From positions 25,906,617-25,970,616 of the forward strand of contig JAJEKV010000002.1 in assembly GCA_021234155.1 (NCBI GenBank): a DNA stretch of 64,000 nucleotides, given 5' to 3'. The notes under the pieces are model-generated. The model saw only the letters and a list, made by a program, of their open reading frames with translations. It was not told the DNA's origin and ran no database searches. The DNA is from Isoetes taiwanensis (lineage: Eukaryota > Streptophyta > Lycopodiopsida > Isoetales > Isoetaceae). Positions 10,819-20,939 of the stretch are shown here, in pieces. Position 1 is the stretch's first letter. Every line of letters starts with the position of its first letter. The position numbers and the translations under genes are program-made.

Positions 10819-13800
10819 TCGAACTGCACCGGTACCCGGGATGATGGAGAGAGACTAGAAGGTGCCCACGGCTGTGACATAATATGCTTGGCAGAAACAT
10901 GGGAGCATAACGTCAAAAGGCTGCCAGAGGAAGAAGGATACCAGCTGTTCACGTGCTGGAAAGACAAGGATTTCAAAATAGGGAGGGGAAGTGCAGGTCT
11001 GGCTTGTTATGTAAAGAATAGTATAGTTAACAGTGCATGTATGTTACATTCAGATATCAATAAAAGATATATGATCTTGAATATCCAATTGAAAAACAAA
11101 CAAGAAGTAGTTCTGATAATTACATATTATCCGCCAAACAGTGATAAGCTAGAATTGCTGGACCTAGGGGAAAATATAATGAAATGGAAAGAACAGGGAC
11201 CAATGATTATAGTAAGAGATTTAAATGCCAGAACCAGACAGGAACAGGCACAAAGCACACACACGGATGAGAAGGATGGTCAGATAATGTATACGGCAAG
11301 AACACAGGAATGGCAGAGAGACACAGAGGATAAAGCAGAGGTCAATGCTAGAGGTGAATTACTGTTGGAAGTCTGCACGGCAACAGGAATGATCATAGCT
11401 AATGGAGTGAAGAAATGGAGGGGATCGGGAGGTTTTACGAGTCAAAATGCACATGGTAAGAGCATAGTGGATTATGTAATCTTGAACGACCAAGCAGTGG
11501 GAAGAATAGAAGGACTAATGCTACAGGAATGGCCGACTGGAAAAAGGGAAAGCCATAGACCGATCAAGTTAACAATCAGAATGGATGGGACACCACAGAT
11601 TGATAGCACAGAAAGAAAGAAGGATAAGAAAGACAGAGTGAGGATCCAATTCCAGGAGAAATATGCAGAAACATTCATACAAGTAGTCAGGGAGGAAATG
11701 GGAAAATGGGATTGGGGAAAACACAACGCGAATGACAATGGAAACACCCTCAATGACATCATGGTAAGAGTAGCAACAGAGGTATTTGGGAAAAGGATCA
11801 AAATCAGAAAGAACAGGGCATTCAGAGCATCAGTATGGTATGATGACGAGTGTAGAGAGCAAAAAAGGAAAAAAACAGGAGGACACAGGGGAAAGGAGAC
11901 ATACCGGAAAGAAAAGGCAGCATACATAAGATTACTAAAGAAAAAAAGATACAATAACCTGCTACAGCACCAATGGTATATGGGAAAATTACTGAAGAAG
12001 CAGCCCCGAAGATTTTGGAGGGGACTCAAACAGAAGGGAGGGGACAGCAATATGAAAGCAAGGAATGAACAAGATGGCATTGGAACCGCGGGATGGGAGA
12101 ATTACCTGGATAAATTGTCTAAGACAGGGGCACCTCCGGTACCAATATCAATACTGCAGGATCCGGACAAGCCATGCTTCAACATGCTAGAGGTAATGAT
12201 AGCCCTAAACAGGATGGCTAACCATAAAGCACCGGATCTATATGGCCTGACCGTGGAATTGCTGAAGTGTACTGAGACAGAAATTGGCAGACAGGTCACA
12301 GACATTTTCAATGGCATCATACACACAGGACTTCCAGACAGATGGACATACAACAGAGTCATACCTCTACATAAGGCAGGAAGCAGACAGGATCCAGGTA
12401 ACTATAGGACGATAATGGTGAGCTCGATTTTCGCAAAATGGTTCGGAAAAGTACTGGATAACAAATTAAAGAAATGGGCAGAAGAAGGAAATATGAGAGC
12501 ACAAGGGCAAGCAGGGTTCAGGCCGGAACACTCAACCACCGATCATCTTGTGACTCTTCGGATATTAATAGAACAGAACAAAGCGCAGGGAAGGAAGATC
12601 ATCTGTTGCTTTCTAGATTTCAGAAAAGCATTCGACACAGTCCCGAGGGAGAAGCTATTAAAAAGATTGATAGACATGCAAGCCCCGATAAATATGGTAG
12701 GGTCGATTGCAAGATTATACCATAAGGTGTATGCTAAGATGGAACAAGAAGGACAGCCGATAATCTGTGACACAGGTGTAAAGCAGGGCTGCCCGTTATC
12801 CCCAACTCTGTTTGGAATATACATAGATGCTCTGCAGGGATACATAGCAGAACAGCAAGGGGACGAATATTCCCCCACATCAAGAGACACGAAGGTACCA
12901 ATAATGCTATATGCTGATGATCTCAGTATGATGGCCACAAAAAACAAAGGGATGCACAGACTGCTAAAAATTCTAGAACAATTCTATGAAGAGACAGGGC
13001 TGACCGTAAATCTAGCAAAAACTAAGATAGTCATCTTTGGTCATAAGAACAAGCATAAACCCTTCAGATATAAGGAAAAAGACATAGAGGAAGCAGCAGA
13101 ATACAGATATCTAGGGTCTGATGCGCATGGCACAGGGAAATGGGCCAAAGGAGCTAACGCCAGGTTCCAATCGGCTATAGGGAGCTACTTCAACATGAAG
13201 AATTTTTGCAACAGAAGTAGAATAATTGACTGGGACATCAAATGTTACCTATTCAGTGCAGCGGTAGCCACCACTCAGTTATACGGGGCAGAAGCATGGG
13301 GGCCAGGTCTAACAGACAGAAATTGGGAAAAGCAGGAAGGAATTCTTAGGCAATGGCACAGACAGGAATTCAGGGTAAGAACAAATACGCCACTGACAAT
13401 CATGATCCTCGAAATAGGGCAAAAAACAATGGAGGTGAGAGCATGGGAAAGAACCATAAGGTACCTGATCAGAGACAATGCAGGAGACATTCAAGGGAAA
13501 CTATCTAGCATTGCAATTACCGAATCAGCAAAGTCACGCATCCTCACAGGCAGTGGATGGTTTAAAGAGGTGGCAACATGGACCAGAGAGAGAGATGGGA
13601 TTAAACTTGAGTGACCTAATAAAAGAAGGACAATGGAATGAGGAGTGGGCAGACAGAGCCACAAGAGCGTGGCTGCAAAGACACACAAGACCCAAGACAG
13701 ATTGGCTCACGCAAGTTTTCAATCCAGATCAGCAAATAGGACACCAGATGTATCGGGATAACATATTGGGGAAAAACAGAAGAGACATTCTGGCTAGATT

Positions 13801-14071
13801 CAGGATGGGAAGTCATGATCTAAGAATCGAAAAAGACAGGTGGAGAGGGATAGACAAGGAGGACAGGATATGCAGAATCTGTGACGGTGGGAGAATAGAG
13901 GATGAGAATCACATGATTAACAACTGCCCGATTTACGGAGACATCAGAGACAAATACAGAAATATAAGATGGGGGGAACCGGTCTACATGCTGATGACGA
14001 TAACAGAATCGCTTCGGGATGGCAGACGCGATCCAAAGAATGATAACCAGACACAGAGAAGTGCACAGTGA
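10819..14071 (+). pseudogene. LINE ORF2: endonuclease and reverse transcriptase, one frameshift near the C-terminus
   Basis: ORF2 nicks the target and copies the element RNA. The frame is open from 10819 to 13614. The endonuclease has a CLAETW motif, a DLNAR motif where families usually show GDFNAR, DYVIL, and ESHRPI where SDHRPI is expected, so the catalytic Asp of SDH seems lost. The reverse transcriptase follows with HKAPDLYGLTVELLK, FRPEHSTTDHL, FLDFRKAFDTVP, KQGCPLSPTLFG and the catalytic YADD near 12910. The C-terminal domain, with a C-x2-C ... H ... C cluster (RICRICDGG ... NCP), is in a different frame at about 13560-14071, so a single frameshift separates it. The first ~35 endonuclease residues are not in this frame. 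Otherwise the 900-residue span is unusually well preserved next to the surrounding relics. Confidence 0.85.
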
Positions 14072-14330
14072 AAGAGGGTTCGTAATATGACCCGTACAAA
14101 ACGGGTCATAAAGCCCCATACAAATTGTTCAGTTAAAAGCTGATTGATAACGACGCATCACTGCACGGCCACGAAGCCGAGGTAAAGCGGGATGCTGGTA
14201 ATAAAAAAAAAAATTCAGCCTTCAGAAAAGGCTACATCATAACAGCGTGATGTGCTAGTAGCACCCTTTTCAGGGAGTTCGCCCATGCTACACAAGTCCA
14301 GGGGCCTCGCGGCACAAGGGACATTAATGT

Positions 14331-14370
14331 ATTCTATTCTATTCTATTCTATTCTATTCTATTCTATTCT
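14331..14370 (+). repeat. (ATTCT)8 pentanucleotide tail
   Basis: Eight perfect ATTCT units directly after the LINE 3' untranslated region and before the continuation of the minus-strand L1. It acts as the 3' tail of the LINE. Confidence 0.95.
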
Positions 14371-14405
14371 AAATTCTACAACTGGGTATAGTTGTCCATG
14401 AGTAT

Positions 14406-15516
14406 ACAAAGGCAACCACAGAAAGGGGGAAGATGCCTGGAGACAAGCTTCCCAATCAAATGTAATCACCTGCTGAACTACCTTCCAGGGCCGAAGCAAG
14501 CCTTTCAGTACTGGAGAGGCATGTGAAGAAGCTTTCAATGGATATAACCACCTCGCTTATGAAAAACGATACACTTCTTTACTGATTGTTTAAGTAACTT
14601 CATACCTGGTGATGCACAATCATCTTTCAACAAACTGAACAATAGCTTAGAAGCTAAGACCTTACCCTGTAAAGAAAGATCCAACATACCAAGTCCTCCT
14701 TGTTGTTTAAACAACATACATTTCTTCCACGCCACCTTTACAGTGCCTCCTTGATCAGTACACCAGACAAAATCTCTTACAATCTTTTTTATCTCTGCAA
14801 ACTTAGAAGCTGGAGCCAATAGAACCGAAACCAAATAAATATGCGTATTGTTCAATACTGACTTAGCTACTTGAATTCTACCTGCCAAGGATAACTTTGA
14901 ACCTCTCTACCAAATCAGTTGCCTTTGTAAATTTAAGATAATTTCATCCCATGCTTCATTCATGTCAATATCTAAATCAAAGGGGACTCCTAGAAGCTTT
15001 GTCTTTGCAGATGGTACAACAACCTTCCAGGCAAACTCATATAAAAAATGCGGAACTGCTTCCTTCCCCACCCATACACTTAGCCCAATTAAGGAGACAA
15101 CCAGATGCAATTGAAAATATATCCAAAATCTTTTTGATTATCTGCACATTATTCTCTTCACCATCCACTAGCAAGAAGGTATCGTCTGCAAACTGATTAA
15201 CCAAAACCTGTTCACCTTCCTCCAATAATAATCCCTTTACCAAACCATCCTTTTCAGCCTCATGCAATAGTTGCGAAAGTCCTTCTGCCACTATAGTAAA
15301 CAAAAAAGGAGCTAAAGGGCAACCTTGCCTTATTCCACGTTCAATTGGAAAAAGCACCAATGGTTCTCCATGATACAGTACTACCCCCTTAGCAGAAATC
15401 AACATTTTTTGCATCATAGATCGGAAACCAGACCCAAATCCCAATTTCAAAAGCATGGCATCCAAGAAAGTCCACTTCACACTATCATAAGCTTTAGCAA
15501 AATCCAGGTAGGGCGT
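14406..15516 (-). pseudogene. L1 ORF2 reverse transcriptase (upstream half of the split ORF2)
   Basis: Minus-strand frames encode, in order, LDFAKAYDSVKW, GIRQGCPLAPFLF, the catalytic FADDT, a KTKLLGVPF-like segment and GGLGMLDLSLQGKVLASKL. This is the second half of a plant L1 reverse transcriptase and the start of its thumb region. Frame changes occur near 15100 and 14890. The sequence is cut at 15516 just before the DFAKA motif, and resumes after the nested insert with the zf-RVT domain at 5769-6296. The first RT half and endonuclease are missing. Confidence 0.85.
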
Positions 15517-15906
15517 GCCTGGCAAAAAGTCGCAGGTAGGGCGCAGTACTTTGCCGGAGCAAACTTTGAGAGGCCATAACTTTGGCGTTCGGAGTCGGAA
15601 TTCAGTGTCCTTTACACCTTGGAAAGCTCTTTTCGAGCCCTTTCCATTGGTATATTATATGAATGCTTTTACAGAAGATTACTGGTGCAAGTCAAGAGTC
15701 TTTCAGTTTCGGCCATATTACAGAATCTTGCCTGAAATCCTTTGAGGATTGGAGGTAGTAGCAGGGTTGATTAGGCTCAGCGGAGCAACCTGCACTATTC
15801 TCTTGGGCGGATCTCTTTTTCTTAGGGGCTCTGTTGCAGCAGGGGTTTTACCGCAACAGGGCGTGGCGTAGGTTTTGGTGAAGGGGTTTTCACTTCAGAT
15901 GTCTCA

Positions 15907-16302
15907 ATGTCTGAATCTTCTATCAAGGATAATGTTCGGTGGAAGGATTTAGCACGAAAGTCTGACTTTCGGTCTATGAGTCAAATGGAGAAGGCTGGCG
16001 GGTTTCCAGAAAATTTTTGCTCTTATACTCCTTTAGGCTCAAGCCATGCAGGTGAAGTAGCAAAGATGCATACGCAAGTAAATACATCAACTGTTTCAAA
16101 GGCATTGCAACCCTCGAAATCTTTGTTTACAGTGACTGAGGAAGAAACTAAAATGACAAATGATAAAATAGTGGGCAAAACAAGTATGGAGGTACTAGCC
16201 AATGTTTCTGAGGATTTGCCATGTGCTGAGGCTTTACAGGTGGTGAAAGGAGATGCTGAGGCACCTAAAGCTACCGAAAGTAATAATGGTGGGTTTGGGT
16301 AA
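15907..16302 (+). pseudogene. Possible inverted 5' segment of the L1 (ORF1 start)
   Basis: An ATG-initiated frame of 131 residues, Ser/Thr/Glu-rich, without a domain I recognise. It reads opposite to the L1 and ends seven bases into the right copy of the 16-bp direct repeat. The preceding 15517-15906 is non-coding. In a twin-primed L1 insertion the 5' part is inverted exactly like this, so the frame may be the first part of L1 ORF1. This is an inference from position, not from protein similarity; it could also be unrelated DNA. Confidence 0.35.
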
Positions 16303-16310
16303 CTACTATT

Positions 16311-16892
16311 GAAATGGGAGCAGAAAATATGGCAAAATGAAGCATTAAGAATGTAATCTGTTAGAAGTGCATCATCAAATATGCTATATAGTGAGAAAGG
16401 AAGGAAGGTGTGAGGAAAGGAGAGGGACCTTAAAATCCTGTGTAATGCTGTGTTTGATAGAGGAAAGATATGGCTGGCAATATAGTAAGCTAAAACTTAA
16501 ACAAGCTTCAGATTTATGCCTTGCCTGTACAGAATGATTTGAGAAAGAATACATGTCATGCCTTAGTATACTCTTAGTCTATCTTGTTTCCATTTTCATG
16601 TCCTCTTCGAATACATTATCATAATACCATTATAATAAGCTCTAGAGCGCATTAGCGCTTGAGCTCTGGTTACTCTATACACAACTCTTGTAATGCACCC
16701 ATGGTTTTTGTAGGAGAAGCCATTTATGGAAGTCGGAAGTCAGAAAATACTTCTAGAACAAATTTTGGTTGGAACAAAGCTCTTCTAAAATTCGCAGATA
16801 CAACAAGAACAAAAAATACGGAGGCTTGAAATAGAGACAATTGGTGGCAGAAAGAATGTAGATAATGCACTACCCCCTAAGGCTGAGAAGAC
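16311..16892. other. Distal upstream region of the CHS-family gene
   Basis: AT-rich, no genes or repeats recognised. Right flank of the L1 block. Confidence 0.4.
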
Positions 16893-17095
16893 TTAGGGTG
16901 CTTTCCCATGGGCCTCCGACCTCAAGGTTTTCTTGAGGTCCAGATCAAGGCGTGCAGGTTACCCTGGGCGCCTCAACCTCAAAGGCTCAGGTTTTTTACC
17001 TGAAGCAAAAGTAATCATCAAGCATTTCTCAACGCTCAGGTTTTTGACTAGGGTCCAGATTTTCAGGTCGCCAATCCCATGGGAAAGCACCCTTA
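16893..17095. mobile_element. Tourist-like MITE (PIF/Harbinger type), 197 bp
   Basis: The termini GGGTGCTTTCCCATGGG (16896-16912) and CCCATGGGAAAGCACCC (17076-17092) are perfect 17-bp inverted repeats. TTA flanks both sides (16893-16895 and 17093-17095), the target duplication typical of PIF/Harbinger elements. It has no coding capacity. It lies about 530 bases upstream of the CHS-family start codon and could contribute regulatory sequence. Confidence 0.85.
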
Positions 17096-17512
17096 CCTAT
17101 TAAAGAATCGTCTGTTTCAAAAGACCTCTCTGAACACAACCATTTTCCCGTGAATGACCTTCAATGTCAAAATTTGTTACTCTGCTTAATCTAAACCGGA
17201 GACAATTATTTCCTAAACTAGATATTGTAATTAGGTTTGATCTCAGCAAGGAATTACCTCCGAGGCCAGCAGAAAAAAAATCAAAAACTTACATCTGCAG
17301 TCAAACAGGGAAATTTATACATGGCCCAATTAGCCCTTGGCCAAGTGTCCATTGCAAAGTTTGCCAACACAAAAAAGAAGAAAGAGTTTCCAAGCCACAT
17401 GTTTACACAAAAATCTTTGCAATTTAAACGTGACAAATTATACAATGCAAGGTCAAACTCCTACCCTCATTCATAGCACATGCCCACCTTCTGGTCCACT
17501 TTGACTTACTAA

Positions 17513-17520
17513 TATAAATA
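17513..17520 (+). promoter_or_regulatory. TATA box of the CHS-family gene
   Basis: TATAAATA lies 107 bases before the ATG and about 30 bases before the pyrimidine-rich stretch and CAGCATCC where transcription would start. No other candidate is closer. Confidence 0.65.
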
Positions 17521-17543
17521 CCCCCTTCCTTCTCTCCTCTCAG

Positions 17544-17613
17544 CATCCCATTCCAGTGTTCAAGCAAAAACAGAGCAACATCCCATTCCGGTGTTCAAGC
17601 AAAAACAGAGCAA
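17544..17613 (+). repeat. 35-bp tandem duplication in the 5' untranslated leader
   Basis: Two adjacent 35-base copies (17544-17578 and 17579-17613) start with CATCCCATTCC and end with CAGAGCAA, differing at one base (A or G after TTCC). The second copy ends six bases before the ATG. A recent duplication of the leader. Confidence 0.95.
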
Positions 17614-17619
17614 TTAGCT

Positions 17620-18859
17620 ATGGTAACTTTCAACGTTGAGAAACCCAATGGCCCTGCCTGTGTGCTTTCCATCGCCACCGATAATCCTCCCTTCTTCGTG
17701 GAGCAGAAGGAATACGCAGAATTTTTGTTCGATGCATGTAACATGAACGATAAGGTGGATCTCAAGAGGAAATTTGCACGCATCTGTAAGTATCTGTTTT
17801 CTAATTGATAAGCATTCTCATTCAATTTAGAGTCTATGGCTTATGATTTGTGTTATATGAATAGGTGAGAAGTCTGCAATCAACAAACGCCACTATTACA
17901 TGACCAAGGAGATCTTGCAAGCAAACCCGGATATAACAACCTATGGAGCTCCATCTCTGAATGCAAGGCTAGATATGCTGATTGATGCAATTCCAAAGCT
18001 GGGGGCATCTGCGGCAGAGAAGGCGATTGCAGAATGGGGGCAAGACAGATCTAAGATCACCCATGTAGTGATGACAACAATCAGTGGAGTAGACATGCCG
18101 GGTGCAGACTACAAGATTGTGAAGCTGCTTGGGTTAAATCCTGATGTAAAGAGGGTTATGCTGTACCAGCAGGGCTGCTTTGCAGGAGGCACGGTGATGA
18201 GGGTAGCAAAGGATGTGGCTGAGAATAACAAGGGAGCGAGGGTGCTGGTTGTGTGCAGCGAAATTACTGCGTCCACATTCGAAGCCCCTTCAGAGGCACA
18301 TTTTGATGGGCTTGTTGGGTCGGCGTTGTTTGGAGATGGATCTGCAGCGGTTATAGTTGGGGCTGATCCTGAGGAAAACGAAAAGGCACTGTATGAGGTA
18401 GCGTGGGCAGGGGAATCGGTTCTTCCAGACAGCGACGGCGCGATCGAGGGTATTCTCCGAGAAGCCGGCCTGGTGTTTAGGCTCCAGAGAGACGTGCCCT
18501 ATGTTATCTCCAACAACATTGCCCAGGCTTTGGAGAAGGGACGCCACGCTGTTGGATCCCCAGACGTTAACGACATGTTCTGGGTCGTCCACCCTGGCGG
18601 CCCCCTCATCCTCGACAAAATGGCCGCTGCCCTTGGCTTGAAGAAGGAGAAGCTTGACGCCACTTATGAGATCATGGGTGATGTTGGTAACATGTCTAGT
18701 GCCTCTGTCATATTTGTCCTCGACCAAATGAGAAAGAGATCTATCCAAATGAAGTCCTCCACCACTGGTGAGGGTTGTGACTATGGTTTCCTCCTCGGTT
18801 TTGGACCTGGTCTCACTGTTGAGGCTGTCGTGTTGAAGGCTTTGCCCCTTGTTGCCTAG
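17620..18859 (+). CDS. Type III polyketide synthase, chalcone synthase family (two exons)
   Basis: Enzymes of this family condense a CoA starter with malonyl-CoA units to make chalcones, stilbenes or related polyketides in the cytosol. Exon 1 is 17620-17785; a 79-base GT-AG intron (17786-17864) splits a Cys codon, the conserved CHS intron position; exon 2 is 17865-18859. The product is 386 residues against about 390-400 in the family, with a shortened N-terminus. The catalytic triad is present: Cys160 in QQGCFAGG, His298 in HPGGP, Asn331 in GNMSS. Gatekeeper Phe211 and Phe260 and the GFGPGL signature (about 367-372) are kept. Compared with alfalfa CHS2, two cyclisation-pocket positions differ: Thr132 is Ile128 here and Val196 is Ser192, so a product other than naringenin chalcone is possible. 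The gene looks intact, with TATA box and leader. Calling it CHS proper is not justified without assay or phylogeny. Confidence 0.93.
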
Positions 18860-18861
18860 TA

Positions 18862-18990
18862 GACTACATGAGAAAGAGATTCATCAATACGAACTCCAAG
18901 ACCACTGGTGAGGGTTGTGAGTCTGGCTTCCTCCTTGAGGCAGTTGTGTTGAAGAGTGTTATTAGAAATTTCTCGACCTGTGACTCCAAC
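18862..18990 (+). pseudogene. Duplicated 3' end fragment of a CHS-family gene
   Basis: Starting three bases after the stop codon, an in-frame stretch repeats the C-terminal coding region: MRKRF, TTGEGC, GFLL and EAVVLK recur in the same order as at 18728-18837, but the GFGPGL segment is deleted and the end reads VLKSVIRNF, a common CHS C-terminus. It is either the remnant of a tandem CHS copy or a partial local duplication. It would be transcribed as 3' untranslated sequence. Confidence 0.8.
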
Positions 18991-20939
18991 TATATAGATT
19001 AAAATATTCTTTGAATACACAATTCAAGATTCAATATGGTGCCTCTACTTTTTTCTAATCTATGTTTTGCATCAAGAAATAAAATACATGACGATTTACT
19101 GTACATATACATGTACATGTACATATGCACTTATACTGCAATTAGTTCCATGCAGGATGATAGTGTCGTTATGCTCTGTCGTTAAAAAACAAAATAATAC
19201 CTTTCACATAAGAAAGTTTACTTGCTATTCAAAGGTTGACTATAAGAGCCCCCAACTCTACACGTAACTATGCATTTTGGAGTCTGCATTGACAAATTGT
19301 CAATACATATATAAGGCAGTTTATTTTTGTTTGAAGGTAATATTTCCGTCCCAACAAAGGCAACACGTATCCTCGAAAAAAAAATAATAATAAAAAAAAT
19401 CTTGCGCCTCTTTTTTTGCCGAGTTCTCGCCGGATTTGAGGAAGTTGAATCCAGATCCAGCGAAGCATTCTGCTCCTCAGCTCAAGCACTGTGGCTGCAA
19501 TGAAGGCTCTGCAGATCATATTTTCATCAGATCTGTGCCAGATGATTTCTAGCTGGAACTACCGATTTTTACTGGATTTCTTGGTATGAGCTATTGATTT
19601 TGCTCACCCAGCTTTGCTTAGCCGATTTAAATGAAGCTGTTTAATTCTCTAGGTTGAACTCCCAGGCACAATAAGTTAGTTTCAGATACTAACAGGAAAA
19701 GCTAAGCTAAGCCAGACTGCACCTTGTGTTGTAGCAAGGATTATACAAACAAGAAATAATTCATCCCTCTGACTTCAATCTCTAAGATAAGCAAACATAC
19801 TGGTGGCTATTTGAAATTCCACTCTGCCCATCTAACTTGCATGTCTGGATATTATGTAGGCCGGAGATTGAATACTATAGCCTTGGACCATTTTGCTCAT
19901 TCTCATGTTGGCATTGCTTATAGATAGCAAAGAAAGCAAATAAGAAACCACCATCGATCTGACCAGTTGTCACGATTTTTGCAAGTTTATCAACCATGCA
20001 TGAAGGTAAGTTATACACTTTAAGCTATTCGATTGTGTTGAAGAGGATAAACAAAAATCAAAGTCTTTATCTGTTGTCATAACATATAAATTGAATACTT
20101 GTGAGGACGCAACTCATGCTCTAGCTTCGTTTTATGTGCAGTACCTTTGTCATTCAGTCATCCTAATTCTCCGTACATTGAGCAAAACAAATGTAAAGTC
20201 AAAGATGTGATGTGTTAGAATAAGGGCAAGAAGGAAAAGTGAGTATTCTAATTCTGAGGTTTTTGCAATTCCCTGCTTGCCTTTTAAGGAATTCTAAGTT
20301 CACGACCATTGTAGATGCAAGCTCTTCTTTGTCCAATCTGTTAGTTTGATTAATCTATTGATCTGGCATCAAACAAATTTTAGGAACAGATATTATCTTA
20401 TATATGCTACTTTAACAAGGGTAGATGAGTTCAGTTAAAGAATGGTTGTATATTCATGCTGCTCAAATTTCTTTGTCCATTCAAATATGTATCTGGCTTA
20501 GGCACTGCATTTCCCATCCATTTTTTTGCTCTCTTGCAAATTATAGCATTGCAAACTAGCTGTCTGATTGCCTTGCATGTTGTATGCTATTCATGATATC
20601 GGTAACTCTTGGGACATCTCAGAATGCATGTTTGACGTTGTTTCTTGTGGAGAAGGGTATGTTTGTTCACAGATTAGCAAGTACAGAAGGCAAGCATCTC
20701 ATGACATGTATGTTCCTCCTTCATTGTGAGCAAGGACATCAAAGTTGCCTTTCTGACAAAAGCACGTTTTGTTTTGCACGTGGACAGAGTCTCAGTTGCA
20801 CTCAACGTAGAATCTTTTTTTTTGAAGGTACATGCAAAATATTTGTATTTATTAAGTTATCTAAGCATTTATGTGGGCTTTTGAGTTGCAGAATGCTGCC
20901 AAGCAGAAGCCCTTCTCGCAGAAAGTATATCAACGGGAT
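18991..20939. other. Intergenic DNA downstream of the CHS-family gene
   Basis: An AATAAA at 19078-19083 is a possible polyadenylation signal. A GTACAT-rich simple stretch lies near 19099-19128. An open frame at 20584-20967 shows no family features. Otherwise nothing is recognised. Confidence 0.4.

Larger units (their letters stand above)
8893..14370 (+). mobile_element. Second LINE (non-L1-plant type) with 5' monomers and an (ATTCT)8 tail
   Basis: In order: tandem 5' units, ORF1 with coiled coil (9733 to about 10551), ORF2 with apurinic-type endonuclease and reverse transcriptase (10819-14071), a ~260-base 3' untranslated region, and an ATTCT pentamer tail at 14331-14370. It is nested inside the minus-strand L1. 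The microsatellite tail in place of poly(A) and the short untranslated end separate it from ordinary plant L1. No target duplication was found at either end, so its 5' limit is uncertain and may lie further upstream. Confidence 0.7.
5372..16310 (-). mobile_element. L1 LINE on the minus strand, split by a nested insertion, bounded by a 16-bp direct repeat
   Basis: TTGGGTAACTACTATT is found at 5372-5387, directly before a T tract (the poly(A) tail on the minus strand), and again at 16295-16310. The pieces between fit one L1: a 3' untranslated part (5388-5768), a zf-RVT domain (5769-6296), an RT domain (14406-15516), and a 5' piece in inverted orientation (15517-16294). About 8.1 kb between 6297 and 14405 interrupts ORF2 and holds the second LINE and other material. 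The inverted 5' part resembles twin-priming products. Seen: the repeat, the T tract, the domain order. Inferred: that all pieces belong to one insertion event. Confidence 0.65.

Noticed and set aside
11472-12080. Long minus-strand frames opposite the LINE ORF2
   Set aside because: Hydrophobic shadow frames of the real plus-strand coding sequence.
10819-14071. Active LINE
   Set aside because: ORF1 is broken, ORF2 has a C-terminal frameshift and endonuclease substitutions.
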